Positions 25,941 to 34,488 of a DNA stretch of 64,000 nt are shown here, piece after piece. The position numbers were made by a program, and so were the translations under genes. The stretch's first letter is position 1; each line of letters starts with the position of its first letter. This DNA comes from Aquimarina macrocephali JAMB N27 (GTDB lineage Bacteria; Bacteroidota; Bacteroidia; Flavobacteriales; Flavobacteriaceae), in the NCBI RefSeq assembly GCF_000520995.1, contig NZ_JACA01000015.1:1-64000 (forward strand), written 5' to 3'. Under the pieces are notes generated by a model. That model was given only the letters and a program-made list of their open reading frames with translations. It was not told where the DNA came from and did no database searches.

Positions 25941-27662
25941 ATGCATTTAAAAAAACGCCCCTCTTTACTTCTATTACTTTTATTTTCTTTAATATCAATT
26001 GTTACTAATGCTCAGGAAACTAAGTTTGAAACGCCTGATAGTCTAAAAAATATAACCCCAGAAGAGCTAGAAAACTTGATTAGATCTTCGGATACTACAA
26101 AAATAAAAGTTTATGAAAAAGTGGTGATGAGTTCCCACAAAAATGATACCACTACTACAAAGTTATATATCCGTTTAGCATGGTTTTTTTTAAACAAAGA
26201 AAGCTTTACAAAAAGCCTTAAATATTTTAAAAAAGCTGCTTCTATTGCAGAAGAGCTAAAGAATGAGAAGTTACTGAGAGTTATTTATACAGGTATGGGT
26301 CACGTTCATTTACTTGACGGTAAATATCCTGAAGCATTAGATGCATATTTCTTATCTTTAGATGTAATAGAAAAAATAGATGATTTAAGAGGAGAAATAA
26401 TTACACTGTCTGGCATTGTTACAATTTTAAAAAGAATGGGGCAACTGGATAGGGCACTGAAAATTACACAAAGAATTTTGCGTTTAACTGAAAATTCACA
26501 TTTAAAAAACAAACTGATACATTCGCGTGTATTGACTACCAGTAATGAAATATATTTAGCATTAGAAGAATATGATTCTGTATTATATTTTGCCGATAAA
26601 GGAATTGAAATAAGTAAACTATTTGATGACAAAAAAACCTTAGCTCACTTATACATTGAAAAAGGAATGGTATATTATAATAAAAAGAATTATGATGAAT
26701 CTTTTAATTATTTATTTCAATCAGAAGAATTATTAGCAAATAATAAAATTAATAGAAATTCTTTTCCTCAAGCTTTGACCTATTATTTTATAGCAAGTTG
26801 TTATTACCAGCAGGGATACTATGATTTGGCAATCGAATATATATTAAAAATAACAAAGACAGCAAAAGGAAATGATTTCAATAAAATGTCTGTAATTCAG
26901 GCGTATCTTTTGTTAGCAAATTGTTATGGAGAAAAAAAGGATTTTAAAACGGCTATTTCTTGGCACAATAAGTATATGAGATTAATAGAGTCCTATGAGA
27001 AAGAAAAGGATGAAACTGCTAATAAAATTTTTGAACGCGATTCTCAAAAGCTTCAAAATCGAATAGAGGACTTAAAAAACAAACAGGATGCTAGCGAAAA
27101 AGTTAAAACATATAGTCTAGTTGGTTCTGGATTACTTATTTTGATGTTGATGGCAGGAGGATATTTATATGTTAAAAAACAAAAATCTAATACTTTACGA
27201 TTCAATGATTTGATAGAAAAAATCAACCGTTTGGAGAGAATTAAGGGAGAAACTAGGATTAAACAAAAATCAACTAAAATAACCTCCATAGATGAATCTA
27301 AAGTACAACAAATATTATTAGGTTTAAATAAACTTGAAGATCAAGATTTTTTTTTACGGAAGGATTGTAGCCTAAATTCTGTGGCAAAAAAAATCAAAAC
27401 GAACTCTACGTATCTTTCTAAAGTTATTAATATACATAAGGAAAAAAACTTTAGTAATTATATTAACGATCTAAGAATTGATTATATAACTAATAAATTA
27501 AAGAAGGATACAGTATTCAGAAAATATACCGTTGATGCAATTGCACAAGAAATTGGTTTTACTAACTCAAAATCTTTTTCAGTAATCTTTCACAAAAAAA
27601 CAGGAATATATCCCTCTTATTTCATTAAACAATTAGAAAAGGAAGGAAATCAAATATTATAA
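25941..27662 (+). CDS. TPR-membrane-AraC hybrid regulator
   Basis: A signal peptide (LLLLLLFSLISIVTNAQ) is followed by about five TPR repeats (residues about 60-370), a coiled segment, one membrane helix (YSLVGSGLLILMLMAGGYLY) and a cytoplasmic AraC-type helix-turn-helix (about 480-573; VAKKIKTNSTYLSKVINIHK, IAQEIGFTNSKSFSVIFHKK). The layout suits a one-component transmembrane regulator with a periplasmic TPR sensor. I chose the ATG at 25941 because it gives a normal signal peptide. An in-frame ATG at 25884 would add 19 residues ahead of it. Confidence 0.85.
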   Translation: MHLKKRPSLLLLLLFSLISIVTNAQETKFETPDSLKNITPEELENLIRSSDTTKIKVYEKVVMSSHKNDTTTTKLYIRLAWFFLNKESFTKSLKYFKKAASIAEELKNEKLLRVIYTGMGHVHLLDGKYPEALDAYFLSLDVIEKIDDLRGEIITLSGIVTILKRMGQLDRALKITQRILRLTENSHLKNKLIHSRVLTTSNEIYLALEEYDSVLYFADKGIEISKLFDDKKTLAHLYIEKGMVYYNKKNYDESFNYLFQSEELLANNKINRNSFPQALTYYFIASCYYQQGYYDLAIEYILKITKTAKGNDFNKMSVIQAYLLLANCYGEKKDFKTAISWHNKYMRLIESYEKEKDETANKIFERDSQKLQNRIEDLKNKQDASEKVKTYSLVGSGLLILMLMAGGYLYVKKQKSNTLRFNDLIEKINRLERIKGETRIKQKSTKITSIDESKVQQILLGLNKLEDQDFFLRKDCSLNSVAKKIKTNSTYLSKVINIHKEKNFSNYINDLRIDYITNKLKKDTVFRKYTVDAIAQEIGFTNSKSFSVIFHKKTGIYPSYFIKQLEKEGNQIL

Positions 27663-27729
27663 TCAAAGAAATAATAATGAAAAATGTTGGTTAACTAACA
27701 AAATGAGCAGCTAGAAACCACTAAAAAGA

Positions 27730-28533
27730 TTAATATTCCCACTGTCTTTTCTTATTTAACTCCTCCTCGGCTTCTAATTCTTCCTTCGGAATTACTTTAA
27801 GAAAAGAAGGATGCTGTTCTATGGCATACTCTAATTTACTAACGATATCGTCAATAGAATCATTTTCATAGTCAATATCCAGTGGCTCTTTTACAACCAT
27901 AGATTGCAATATTCCTCGTTTTTTAATTCGAATACCTTTTTTATCAAAAGATCTTCTAAAACCATCTATTACAATAGGGATTACTATTGGTTTATATTTT
28001 CTGATAATATGAGCAGTCCCTTTACGAATAGGCTTAAAAGGTTTTGTGGTTCCCTGCGGAAATGTAATCACCCACCCATCATCTAATGCTCTTGAAATAT
28101 TAGTAATATCGCTCATTTTCACCTGGCGATTTACATCTTTTCCTTTCTCTCTCCAGGTGCGCTCTACAGTAATAGCTCCTGCATATGCTAGAATTCTTGC
28201 TAACAATCCAGCTCTCATCGTCTCTTTTGCAGCAACGTAATATAGATTCATTTTTGGTTGCCACAGATACCCTACATTTTTAATAGAGTCTGTGCGACCA
28301 CTTAAACTTGCATTAAAGACATGAAACATTGCTACTACATCAGCAAAATAGGTCTGATGATTAGAAACAAATAACACATTATTATCTGGAAGGTTTTTAA
28401 AAATTTCACTTCCTTCAATTTGTAATTCATTAAAACCTCTATAACGACTATGCGTTAACCCACCCATAATACGGATAAGCCATTTTTTAAAAAATAATAT
28501 ATGTCCAAATGGATTTCTTTTAAATAATCCCAT
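27730..28533 (-). CDS. PlsC-type lysophospholipid acyltransferase
   Basis: The acyltransferase signature appears as SNHQTYFADVV, with five residues between the His and Asp instead of the usual four, and as FPQGTTKPFKP, the counterpart of FPEGTRS with Gln for Glu. These changes suggest a divergent branch of 1-acylglycerol-3-phosphate acyltransferases, probably acting on phospholipid or ornithine-lipid precursors at the inner membrane. The length of 267 residues is normal. The Nudix gene lies 42 bases upstream on the same strand. Confidence 0.8.
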   Translation of the reverse strand: MGLFKRNPFGHILFFKKWLIRIMGGLTHSRYRGFNELQIEGSEIFKNLPDNNVLFVSNHQTYFADVVAMFHVFNASLSGRTDSIKNVGYLWQPKMNLYYVAAKETMRAGLLARILAYAGAITVERTWREKGKDVNRQVKMSDITNISRALDDGWVITFPQGTTKPFKPIRKGTAHIIRKYKPIVIPIVIDGFRRSFDKKGIRIKKRGILQSMVVKEPLDIDYENDSIDDIVSKLEYAIEQHPSFLKVIPKEELEAEEELNKKRQWEY

Positions 28534-28575
28534 ATGTAGAAAACCGGTTGTATTAGGAATGCCAAATATACAAAA

Positions 28576-29220
28576 TCATAACGCTATTGACGTCTTTAAA
28601 AGCATTTTAAGCTCACTTAACATCATTGCAGTTGCTCCCCAGACAACGTAACCGTTTAGTTCAAAGGAAGGTACCTCTATATTCTTTGCATAAGAAGTAG
28701 TTAATTTTTTAAAAACTACATTATCTTCATTAAGAAGTTCTGTTAGCGGAACCTCAATAACTTTTGCAACTTCTTCTTTCTGGCGAACAAAATTGGGTCT
28801 TCTTTCAGAAAACCCTAAAAACGGATGTACCCAAAAATTAGAAGGAGGTATATATACTTTTGTAAGGGACTTTAGAATTGTAACCGTATTGGGCTGTACC
28901 CCTACTTCTTCATGAGTTTCGCGTAATGCGGTCTCTGTATAGTCTAAATCATAAGTCTCTACTTTTCCTCCTGGCAATGCTATTTGTCCCGAATGAACTC
29001 CTTCATATTCGGGTCGTAAAATCAGTACAAGATGAGTTATAGCATCCTTTGGGTAAAAAAGCATCATCACTGCAGCATTACGAGGGTTCTTCTCTTCAAT
29101 TTTAAGATGATTTAATGCTTTCATACGAGCTTCTGGAGCCATAATAAAATGGGAAGATTCTCCCGGTACTGACATTTTTTCTATTTTTGGGATTAAATTC
29201 TTAAATGTTTCAAATGTCAT
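28576..29220 (-). CDS. Nudix hydrolase, CoA-pyrophosphatase type
   Basis: The Nudix box is GGKVETYDLDYTETALRE followed by THEEVGV, preceded by the NuCoA-like region LVLILRPEYEGVHSGQIALP. Family members cleave CoA or its derivatives to phosphopantetheine. The length of 214 residues fits. The start codon at 29218-29220 overlaps the start of the divergent cyclophilin gene. The acyltransferase gene follows and is probably co-transcribed. Confidence 0.87.
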   Translation of the reverse strand: MTFETFKNLIPKIEKMSVPGESSHFIMAPEARMKALNHLKIEEKNPRNAAVMMLFYPKDAITHLVLILRPEYEGVHSGQIALPGGKVETYDLDYTETALRETHEEVGVQPNTVTILKSLTKVYIPPSNFWVHPFLGFSERRPNFVRQKEEVAKVIEVPLTELLNEDNVVFKKLTTSYAKNIEVPSFELNGYVVWGATAMMLSELKMLLKTSIAL

Positions 29221-29972
29221 TTACCAAATCAATTTTATGCTTTTGCGTATCTATTTTCATATTCTCTAGTTGTGAAGATACACATTCTAAGAAAAATAAA
29301 CAGAATGTAAAAACAAATACAGACTCAATTTCTGTAAATGATAAAAAGGAAAAAACGAATACTACTGCAACACAGGGAAAAAAGAAATCGGACAGCAAAA
29401 ACAAAGACTCTGAAGAAGAGCCATTTAGACTCACCAATGATAATCTAGAGGAATTCCTGACTAATTATGGTAAAGAAAATCCAGAGACATTGGTTAATAT
29501 AAAAACCATATATGGTGATATCCATATCAAATTAAATAAAAAAACACCTATACATAGAGCAAATTTTATTTATCTGGTAAAACAGAAATATTTTGATGAA
29601 ACTTTTTTCTATCGAGTAGCCAAAGGTTTTGTGATCCAGGGAGGAAATAGTGATCGTCAACAAATGGCAAACAAACGTCATGAAATTGGAGACTATACCA
29701 TTCCGCAGGAACCCGTAAAAGGTTTGAGGCATACCAGAGGTGCTGTTGCCTTATCCAAACAATGGGTAGATAATCCATCAAATCGTTCAACTCCATTCGA
29801 ATTCTTTATTGTAATTGCTAAAAACGGAGCTTTTCACCTGGATGGAGAACATACGATTTTTGGGAAAGTTGTAAAAGGAATGGATGTGGCTGATAAAATC
29901 TCTAATGTTCCTACAGATGGTAGCGAATGGCCAAAAGAAAATATTTTTATAAAAGCTGAAGTGATTAAGTAA
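29214..29972 (+). CDS. Cyclophilin-type peptidyl-prolyl isomerase lipoprotein
   Basis: A lipoprotein signal (CFCVSIFIFSSC) and a Lys/Ser/Thr-rich linker of about 60 residues precede a cyclophilin domain (VNIKTIYGDIHIKLNKKTPI, GFVIQGGNSDR, HTRGAVALSK, FHLDGEHTIFGKV). It catalyses proline isomerisation, here probably for envelope proteins. I prefer the ATG at 29214, but the in-frame ATG at 29205 is only three residues earlier. Both lie inside the start of the divergent Nudix gene. Confidence 0.88.
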   Translation: MSFTKSILCFCVSIFIFSSCEDTHSKKNKQNVKTNTDSISVNDKKEKTNTTATQGKKKSDSKNKDSEEEPFRLTNDNLEEFLTNYGKENPETLVNIKTIYGDIHIKLNKKTPIHRANFIYLVKQKYFDETFFYRVAKGFVIQGGNSDRQQMANKRHEIGDYTIPQEPVKGLRHTRGAVALSKQWVDNPSNRSTPFEFFIVIAKNGAFHLDGEHTIFGKVVKGMDVADKISNVPTDGSEWPKENIFIKAEVIK

Positions 29973-30002
29973 GCAATACTAGTTATAGTATAAAACAAAG
30001 AA

Positions 30003-30026
30003 AAAAGCGGACCTAAGTCCGCTTAT
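30003..30026 (-). terminator. Terminator after the 53-residue peptide gene
   Basis: The stem AAGCGGAC / GTCCGCTT has a four-base loop. On the minus strand it is followed by TTTTTT and lies just after the peptide stop. It could also serve the convergent cyclophilin gene weakly. Confidence 0.75.
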
Positions 30027-30031
30027 AAAAT

Positions 30032-30193
30032 TTAACATGGTGCAGCAATAGTTTCACATTGACATGTGTTATGTGTTCCCACAGCCCACTTTACGCGTTC
30101 TTTATATGGTCCCATAGGGTGTGCCAACCCTCCTTTTACCTGTGCAATGGTCTTCTTGTTTAATTCTAATTTTTTAAAATTCATTTTTTTCAT
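30032..30193 (-). CDS. Double-glycine-leader peptide, class I lanthipeptide-like leader
   Basis: This 53-residue gene reads as a natural-product precursor: a leader MNFKKLELNKKTIAQVKGG, with the FxLNKxTIAxVxGG pattern of Bacteroidota class I lanthipeptide-type leaders, and a core of 31 residues from LAHPMGPYKERVK. The core has Cys at 44, 46 and 53 and Thr at 40, 43 and 48. The Gly pair (21-22) is the probable protease and export cleavage site. No dehydratase, cyclase or C39 transporter gene is in the window, so maturation by lanthionine or disulfide formation is open. It is below common length cut-offs. A terminator follows at 30003-30026. Confidence 0.75.
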   Translation of the reverse strand: MKKMNFKKLELNKKTIAQVKGGLAHPMGPYKERVKWAVGTHNTCQCETIAAPC

Positions 30194-30229
30194 GTTATAA
30201 AAGTTTTATGATTTATACCATCATATCAA

Positions 30230-30346
30230 CAAGGAAAAAAATTGTTACCCTAAAAAAGAAACTATTTTTATAAAAACCGAAGAGAAGGAATAAAACAAAG
30301 AAGAAAGTTGTTTTGCAGTATTTAAGATAACTTAAAACCTATAAGA
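30230..30346. repeat. Diverged direct repeat, copy A
   Basis: About 117 bp is closely similar (roughly 80% by eye) to 30872-30981 in the same orientation. Shared blocks include AATAAAACAAAGAAGAA. On the minus strand its upper end reads ESYRF and stop, matching the receptor C terminus ASYKF and stop in copy B. It ends 37 bases before the 53-residue peptide gene. Confidence 0.8.
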
Positions 30347-30381
30347 TTCAGTTCTAAGTCTATTTCCGGCTATTGAAAAGA

Positions 30382-30405
30382 AAAAAGCCCCTTGAAAGGG
30401 CTTTT
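30382..30405 (-). terminator. Terminator after the 62-residue peptide gene
   Basis: The stem AAAAAGCCC / GGGCTTTTT is followed by T residues on the minus strand and lies 55 bases past the peptide stop. Confidence 0.65.
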
Positions 30406-30459
30406 TAAAATAAATTTTAAGTACTGTTCTTATGATTATTGCTTGTTGGCATTATCATC

Positions 30460-30648
30460 TTAGAAAGCAGGTCCACAACCACTATAATTCAGACACTTTA
30501 CAAACTTATCATCATTTGTAGGGTGTTGTTCATCGCACGCACCAAATATTATACTACAATCTGTTCTCATTCTTCCACCTGATATATTTTTTAGGCTACC
30601 TCTAGTTAGTGATTTAACACCATTAATTTCTAAAATAGATTTTAACAT
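30460..30648 (-). CDS. Double-glycine-leader peptide with four-cysteine core
   Basis: The 62-residue peptide has a bacteriocin-type leader MLKSILEINGVKSLTRGSLK with NISGG (Gly 24-25). The 37-residue core holds Cys at 31, 38, 52 and 58 and ends GCGPAF. Leaders of the form MLKS(I)L..... L.....K.I.GG recur in Flavobacteriaceae peptide clusters exported by C39 peptidase transporters. No immunity or exporter gene is recognised nearby. Two inverted repeats (30722-30747, 30799-30838) lie upstream and a terminator lies downstream. Confidence 0.8.
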   Translation of the reverse strand: MLKSILEINGVKSLTRGSLKNISGGRMRTDCSIIFGACDEQHPTNDDKFVKCLNYSGCGPAF

Positions 30649-30721
30649 GATTATTGTTTTAAGAATTAATTTGTCTGTATTTTTTTTAAGTCGCTTACGA
30701 CTTTACGACTATTTTCGCGAA

Positions 30722-30747
30722 AATATTTTATGACATCATAAAATATT
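30722..30747. promoter_or_regulatory. Inverted repeat upstream of the four-Cys peptide gene
   Basis: AATATTTTATGA / TCATAAAATATT is a perfect 12-bp inverted repeat with a CA centre, 74 bases before the peptide start. It is an operator or RNA-hairpin candidate. Confidence 0.35.
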
Positions 30748-30798
30748 ATGTCCAATAAAGGTAATGCAATGGTATGCTGTATTGAAAGGTGTAGTACT

Positions 30799-30838
30799 TA
30801 ACATTTATAAATTTTAACTTATCAATTTATAAATGTTA
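30799..30838. promoter_or_regulatory. Second inverted repeat between receptor and peptide genes
   Basis: TAACATTTATAAATT / AATTTATAAATGTTA is a perfect 15-bp inverted repeat with a 10-base spacer. It could attenuate read-through from the receptor gene or bind a regulator. It is AT-rich and lacks a T run. Confidence 0.35.
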
Positions 30839-30871
30839 CCTTATATTTTAATTAAAACATCATCGGTAATT

Positions 30872-30981
30872 CAAGGAAAAAAATGTTGCCTTAAAAAAGA
30901 TTTTTTTTATAAAACTGAAGGGAAGAAATAAAACAAAGAAGAAAATTATTTTGCTGTATTTAGGATAATTTAAAACTTATA
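30872..30981. repeat. Diverged direct repeat, copy B
   Basis: This partner of 30230-30346 overlaps the last codons and stop of the receptor gene and about 98 bases downstream of it. Confidence 0.8.
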
Positions 30982-33657
30982 GCTAGCCTTAAGCAATACA
31001 TATCTTGGTAATAATTTATATTCTGTACTTGAAATATTAGTATCACTTATCGAATAATTTCTAAAAACCTTTGTGTCTAATACATTATTACCAATCAAAG
31101 AAAAGTTCAAGTTTTTATTTTTAGGGGTGTAATTTATTTCAAAATCTAAAAAATAATAGGTATCATCATCATTCTCCAAATTATTAAAATAATAACGTTC
31201 AGATTGCAATTGCAAATTTAACCTAGAACTTAACACAAATGAAAGATCGAGGAAAGATGTATTTTGTGTTGCTGTATTTGTTGCGATTGTTGTCCCAATT
31301 TCTGTTGTATCCCAAGTTGTGCCAAGATGATAGTTAAAAATTCCTCTAAAACCTGATCTTATTTCAAAACCATATTTATAATTTTGATTTGTTATCGATC
31401 TTAGACTTGTACTATTTACTATATTTTTAAACTCTGCTTGTGAATACCCGAACTTAATTTTGATATTATTTCTGATAAATCTTACATATCGGTCTAAACC
31501 AGCATTTACGCTATAGAATTCTCTGTCAGGAATGATTAATTTTGTCGTTTGTATGAAATTTTGAGTTATTACAGCGTTAGTACTTAGAAAGTCGTTGTCT
31601 TTGATATATGACAATGCTATATTAGCAATGAATCTATCTCCAAAATTACCCAGATTATATCCTGCAAATACTCTTGTAGAATTAAGTTGATTAAATTCTC
31701 CTGTTCCTCTTGAAAAACTCCTGTAGCCTGTTAATACATGATTGGTATACACATCTGATATACGAGCATTAGAATTTCTATTTTCCGCAAATGCAAAAAC
31801 CCTATTTGCTTTATTAATCTCCCAGCTAAAATCCAATTTTGAGTTCATCAAAAAGGGAGATTCCTTTAGTTTTTTATTGATCTCATCTAAAGAATTAAAT
31901 AATTGATGCCCTTCTATATGTAATGCTACACTTATATCATTCAACTTCTTTCTATACCCAGTACTCAAATATAGATCATGTGTTCGATATTGGGTGTTAT
32001 TCTTATATTCCTGAGGATCAAACACTATGCTTTCATTCTCTTTTAGAAAGAACTCAGAAAATAATTGATCTTCTCTAAATTCATATCCTGCACTAAAATC
32101 TAGTAAATCTTTGTTCTTTTTTCTATCTAATATATGAGCTTTAATCCCTGTATAATTAAGTTCATTCCTACTGAATTGTTCTACATTATCTACCTCTTGA
32201 ACCGATGAAAACAACTCTTCAAATAAAAATTGATCTGTCCTATATTTTTGAGGTTTTTTCTCATTAATATACCTTCCTGTTAGTAATAGAACCTTATTGT
32301 TCTTAAACCTATTGCTATATTTGATCATATGATCATGTAACATATTCTCATCCTCTAAATTCTCGCTATTTTCTATTTCGTTAAATAACAGCTGTGAATC
32401 TGTTTCAATTCGTGATCTATTATATTTCCCTTCATATTCTAACATCTTGGTATTAGAGATATCATAATTAAGTTCAACTCTTCCAAATCCAACATGTGTA
32501 GCTTTACCTAAGGTATATTTTTCTGTGTTGGTAAACTCGGTCGTATTACTAAAAAAAGTATCGAATCCGTCTTTAAAAAAACGATTATCATCAGCGTTAA
32601 ATAACCCCAATACTTTTAGGTCTATCTTAGAAGAAAGTTTAAAAATAGAATTTAAAGAAACCAGCTCTGCATTATTAAAGTTAGTTCTAGACTTTTTTAA
32701 TCCCGGTACATTAGTGTTCAAGGATATTAATCCATATGCTCTTTGATCTTCTCCTATACTACCTGGTTCTTCGGTATAATTTTGTGCATCGATAAGTCCT
32801 CGTACATCATCGGTTACATCTTCACCAATATTATTAAGACTCCCCAATAGAAAATATTTGTTTTTCTTACCAAAACTAGAAATAGTAGCATCAACATCGT
32901 ATCTATTTTCTGAAACTACTCCATAGCCTGGAGAAATTGTACCAAACCATGCTCTTTTAAAATCTTCATCCAATTTAAGGTTTAAGGCAACCTTTTCACT
33001 TTCTTCAATACCTTTAAGCAATTTATTATTCGAATACCGTCTTAATACTTCAACCTTGTCTACGGCATTTACGTCTAGATTTTTGGTCAATAGTTTATAT
33101 CCTTTTTTAAAAAAATCATCCCCCTCTATCATTACTTTTTCTACCTCTTTACCGTCTACTTTTATTGTTCCGGTTTCTGAGACATCTACTCCCGGTAGTT
33201 TTTTAAGTAAATCCTCTACAACAGTTTCTTCTCCTTGTTTAAATGATGAAGCATTAAAAACAATGGTATCTTTTTTTTCGGTGATTGCTCTTTCTGACTG
33301 TATGACTACCTCGTCTAATTCGTATGAAGTAGCATATAGCATCATATCCTTTTGAACTGTTGTATTATCTTCTAGTATAATAGCAACATCTTTTGTAGCA
33401 TATCCCAGACCCGAAAAACTTAAGGTTAGTTCTCCTGTAGCATCAGATTCTAAAATATATTTACCTTCTTGATCGGTATAAGCAAAAGCAATAATAGCCT
33501 GTGTATCTTTTTGTTTTAAAAACACATTAGCCGATGCAATAGGATTTAATATAGAATCTGTTACCGTACCCGAAACAATAGACTGGGCAGATAAAAAATT
33601 GCCTAATAGAAGAAATATTAGGCAGCTGTAATATTGTGATATTTTGGTCTTTATCAA
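30970..33657 (-). CDS. TonB-dependent/outer-membrane beta-barrel receptor of the GLPGLI-associated type
   Basis: A signal peptide (ending FLSAQ) is followed by a CarboxypepD-like domain (VSGTVTDSILNPIASANVFL), a plug (about residues 120-235; VVEDLLKKLPGVDVSETGTI) and a long barrel ending in the aromatic SYKF. The length is 895 residues. This receptor class is often encoded beside GLPGLI proteins. It starts 18 bases after the second GLPGLI gene, so the three are probably one operon, with the two double-glycine peptides downstream. Ligand and direction of transport are unknown. Confidence 0.85.
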   Translation of the reverse strand: MIKTKISQYYSCLIFLLLGNFLSAQSIVSGTVTDSILNPIASANVFLKQKDTQAIIAFAYTDQEGKYILESDATGELTLSFSGLGYATKDVAIILEDNTTVQKDMMLYATSYELDEVVIQSERAITEKKDTIVFNASSFKQGEETVVEDLLKKLPGVDVSETGTIKVDGKEVEKVMIEGDDFFKKGYKLLTKNLDVNAVDKVEVLRRYSNNKLLKGIEESEKVALNLKLDEDFKRAWFGTISPGYGVVSENRYDVDATISSFGKKNKYFLLGSLNNIGEDVTDDVRGLIDAQNYTEEPGSIGEDQRAYGLISLNTNVPGLKKSRTNFNNAELVSLNSIFKLSSKIDLKVLGLFNADDNRFFKDGFDTFFSNTTEFTNTEKYTLGKATHVGFGRVELNYDISNTKMLEYEGKYNRSRIETDSQLLFNEIENSENLEDENMLHDHMIKYSNRFKNNKVLLLTGRYINEKKPQKYRTDQFLFEELFSSVQEVDNVEQFSRNELNYTGIKAHILDRKKNKDLLDFSAGYEFREDQLFSEFFLKENESIVFDPQEYKNNTQYRTHDLYLSTGYRKKLNDISVALHIEGHQLFNSLDEINKKLKESPFLMNSKLDFSWEINKANRVFAFAENRNSNARISDVYTNHVLTGYRSFSRGTGEFNQLNSTRVFAGYNLGNFGDRFIANIALSYIKDNDFLSTNAVITQNFIQTTKLIIPDREFYSVNAGLDRYVRFIRNNIKIKFGYSQAEFKNIVNSTSLRSITNQNYKYGFEIRSGFRGIFNYHLGTTWDTTEIGTTIATNTATQNTSFLDLSFVLSSRLNLQLQSERYYFNNLENDDDTYYFLDFEINYTPKNKNLNFSLIGNNVLDTKVFRNYSISDTNISSTEYKLLPRYVLLKASYKF

Positions 33658-33675
33658 TTTAAAAAAATTATTTTT

Positions 33676-34488
33676 TTATTTAAAAATCTCTAAACTAAGA
33701 TCTTCTGCTTTGGGGCATTCATCACAATTTCTTTTAAATTTCATATTTCTATCAGATGATGTTGCCATTAGCATTGCTTCAAAATCTTTTTGTTTGTTTT
33801 TAATTGCCTTGATATATTTTTCCATACTAGAGGGTTTTTCAATCTCCGGCTTTTTTAACCTCTTATTAACTACTTTTGTTTCTGGGCTCAAATCTACTTT
33901 TGAAGCTTGAAATTCATATTTCCCTGTTTCCTCGGTTACTTTTAGAATTAAACCTGGTAATCCTCTTAATTTCCATGGGCCATGGGATACCGGTATTTCT
34001 GTTGTAAACCATACCGTATATGTTCTGCCTCTATACAATCCATCTGCTTTTTGGCAGGTATACTTTCCAATTTTCTTATTTTTTGTAGATAATTTCCATT
34101 TAATATTGGCAGTACTATCGTTTACTACAAAAACTTTTTGGTTTATTTCTTCTTGAAAAATTAATTCACCCTTATCTACATTCGTATACACATAATCTTT
34201 AGACAAAGTACTTTTCATAATCTTTTCTTCAACTATATTACCCGTTATTTCCATCATATCTTGATCAATACTATTGTCTATTCGTTTTGCATCTCCGTTT
34301 TCTATATAAAAAGACACTTGATTATTAAAATAAAGCAAATATGGATTAGCAAAAGAAACACCATTTGGATTATTGATTATAAAATCATACTGTACAATGC
34401 CAGTAAACTGATCTTGAGCAGTAATTGTCCAATTAATTACAAATAGTAGTATTAAGTATAATAACTTTTTCATTTCATAATTAATCAA
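33676..34488 (-). CDS. GLPGLI family protein (second copy)
   Basis: The 270-residue exported protein has a signal peptide (LYLILLFVINWTITAQ) and the family motif GPWKLRGLPGLILKVTEE. It is paralogous to the next gene over its whole length. The C terminus carries CDECPKAEDLSLEIF, a CxxCP pattern shared with the other copy. The family function is unknown. Its start overlaps the upstream copy by 8 bases. Confidence 0.9.
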   Translation of the reverse strand: MINYEMKKLLYLILLFVINWTITAQDQFTGIVQYDFIINNPNGVSFANPYLLYFNNQVSFYIENGDAKRIDNSIDQDMMEITGNIVEEKIMKSTLSKDYVYTNVDKGELIFQEEINQKVFVVNDSTANIKWKLSTKNKKIGKYTCQKADGLYRGRTYTVWFTTEIPVSHGPWKLRGLPGLILKVTEETGKYEFQASKVDLSPETKVVNKRLKKPEIEKPSSMEKYIKAIKNKQKDFEAMLMATSSDRNMKFKRNCDECPKAEDLSLEIFK

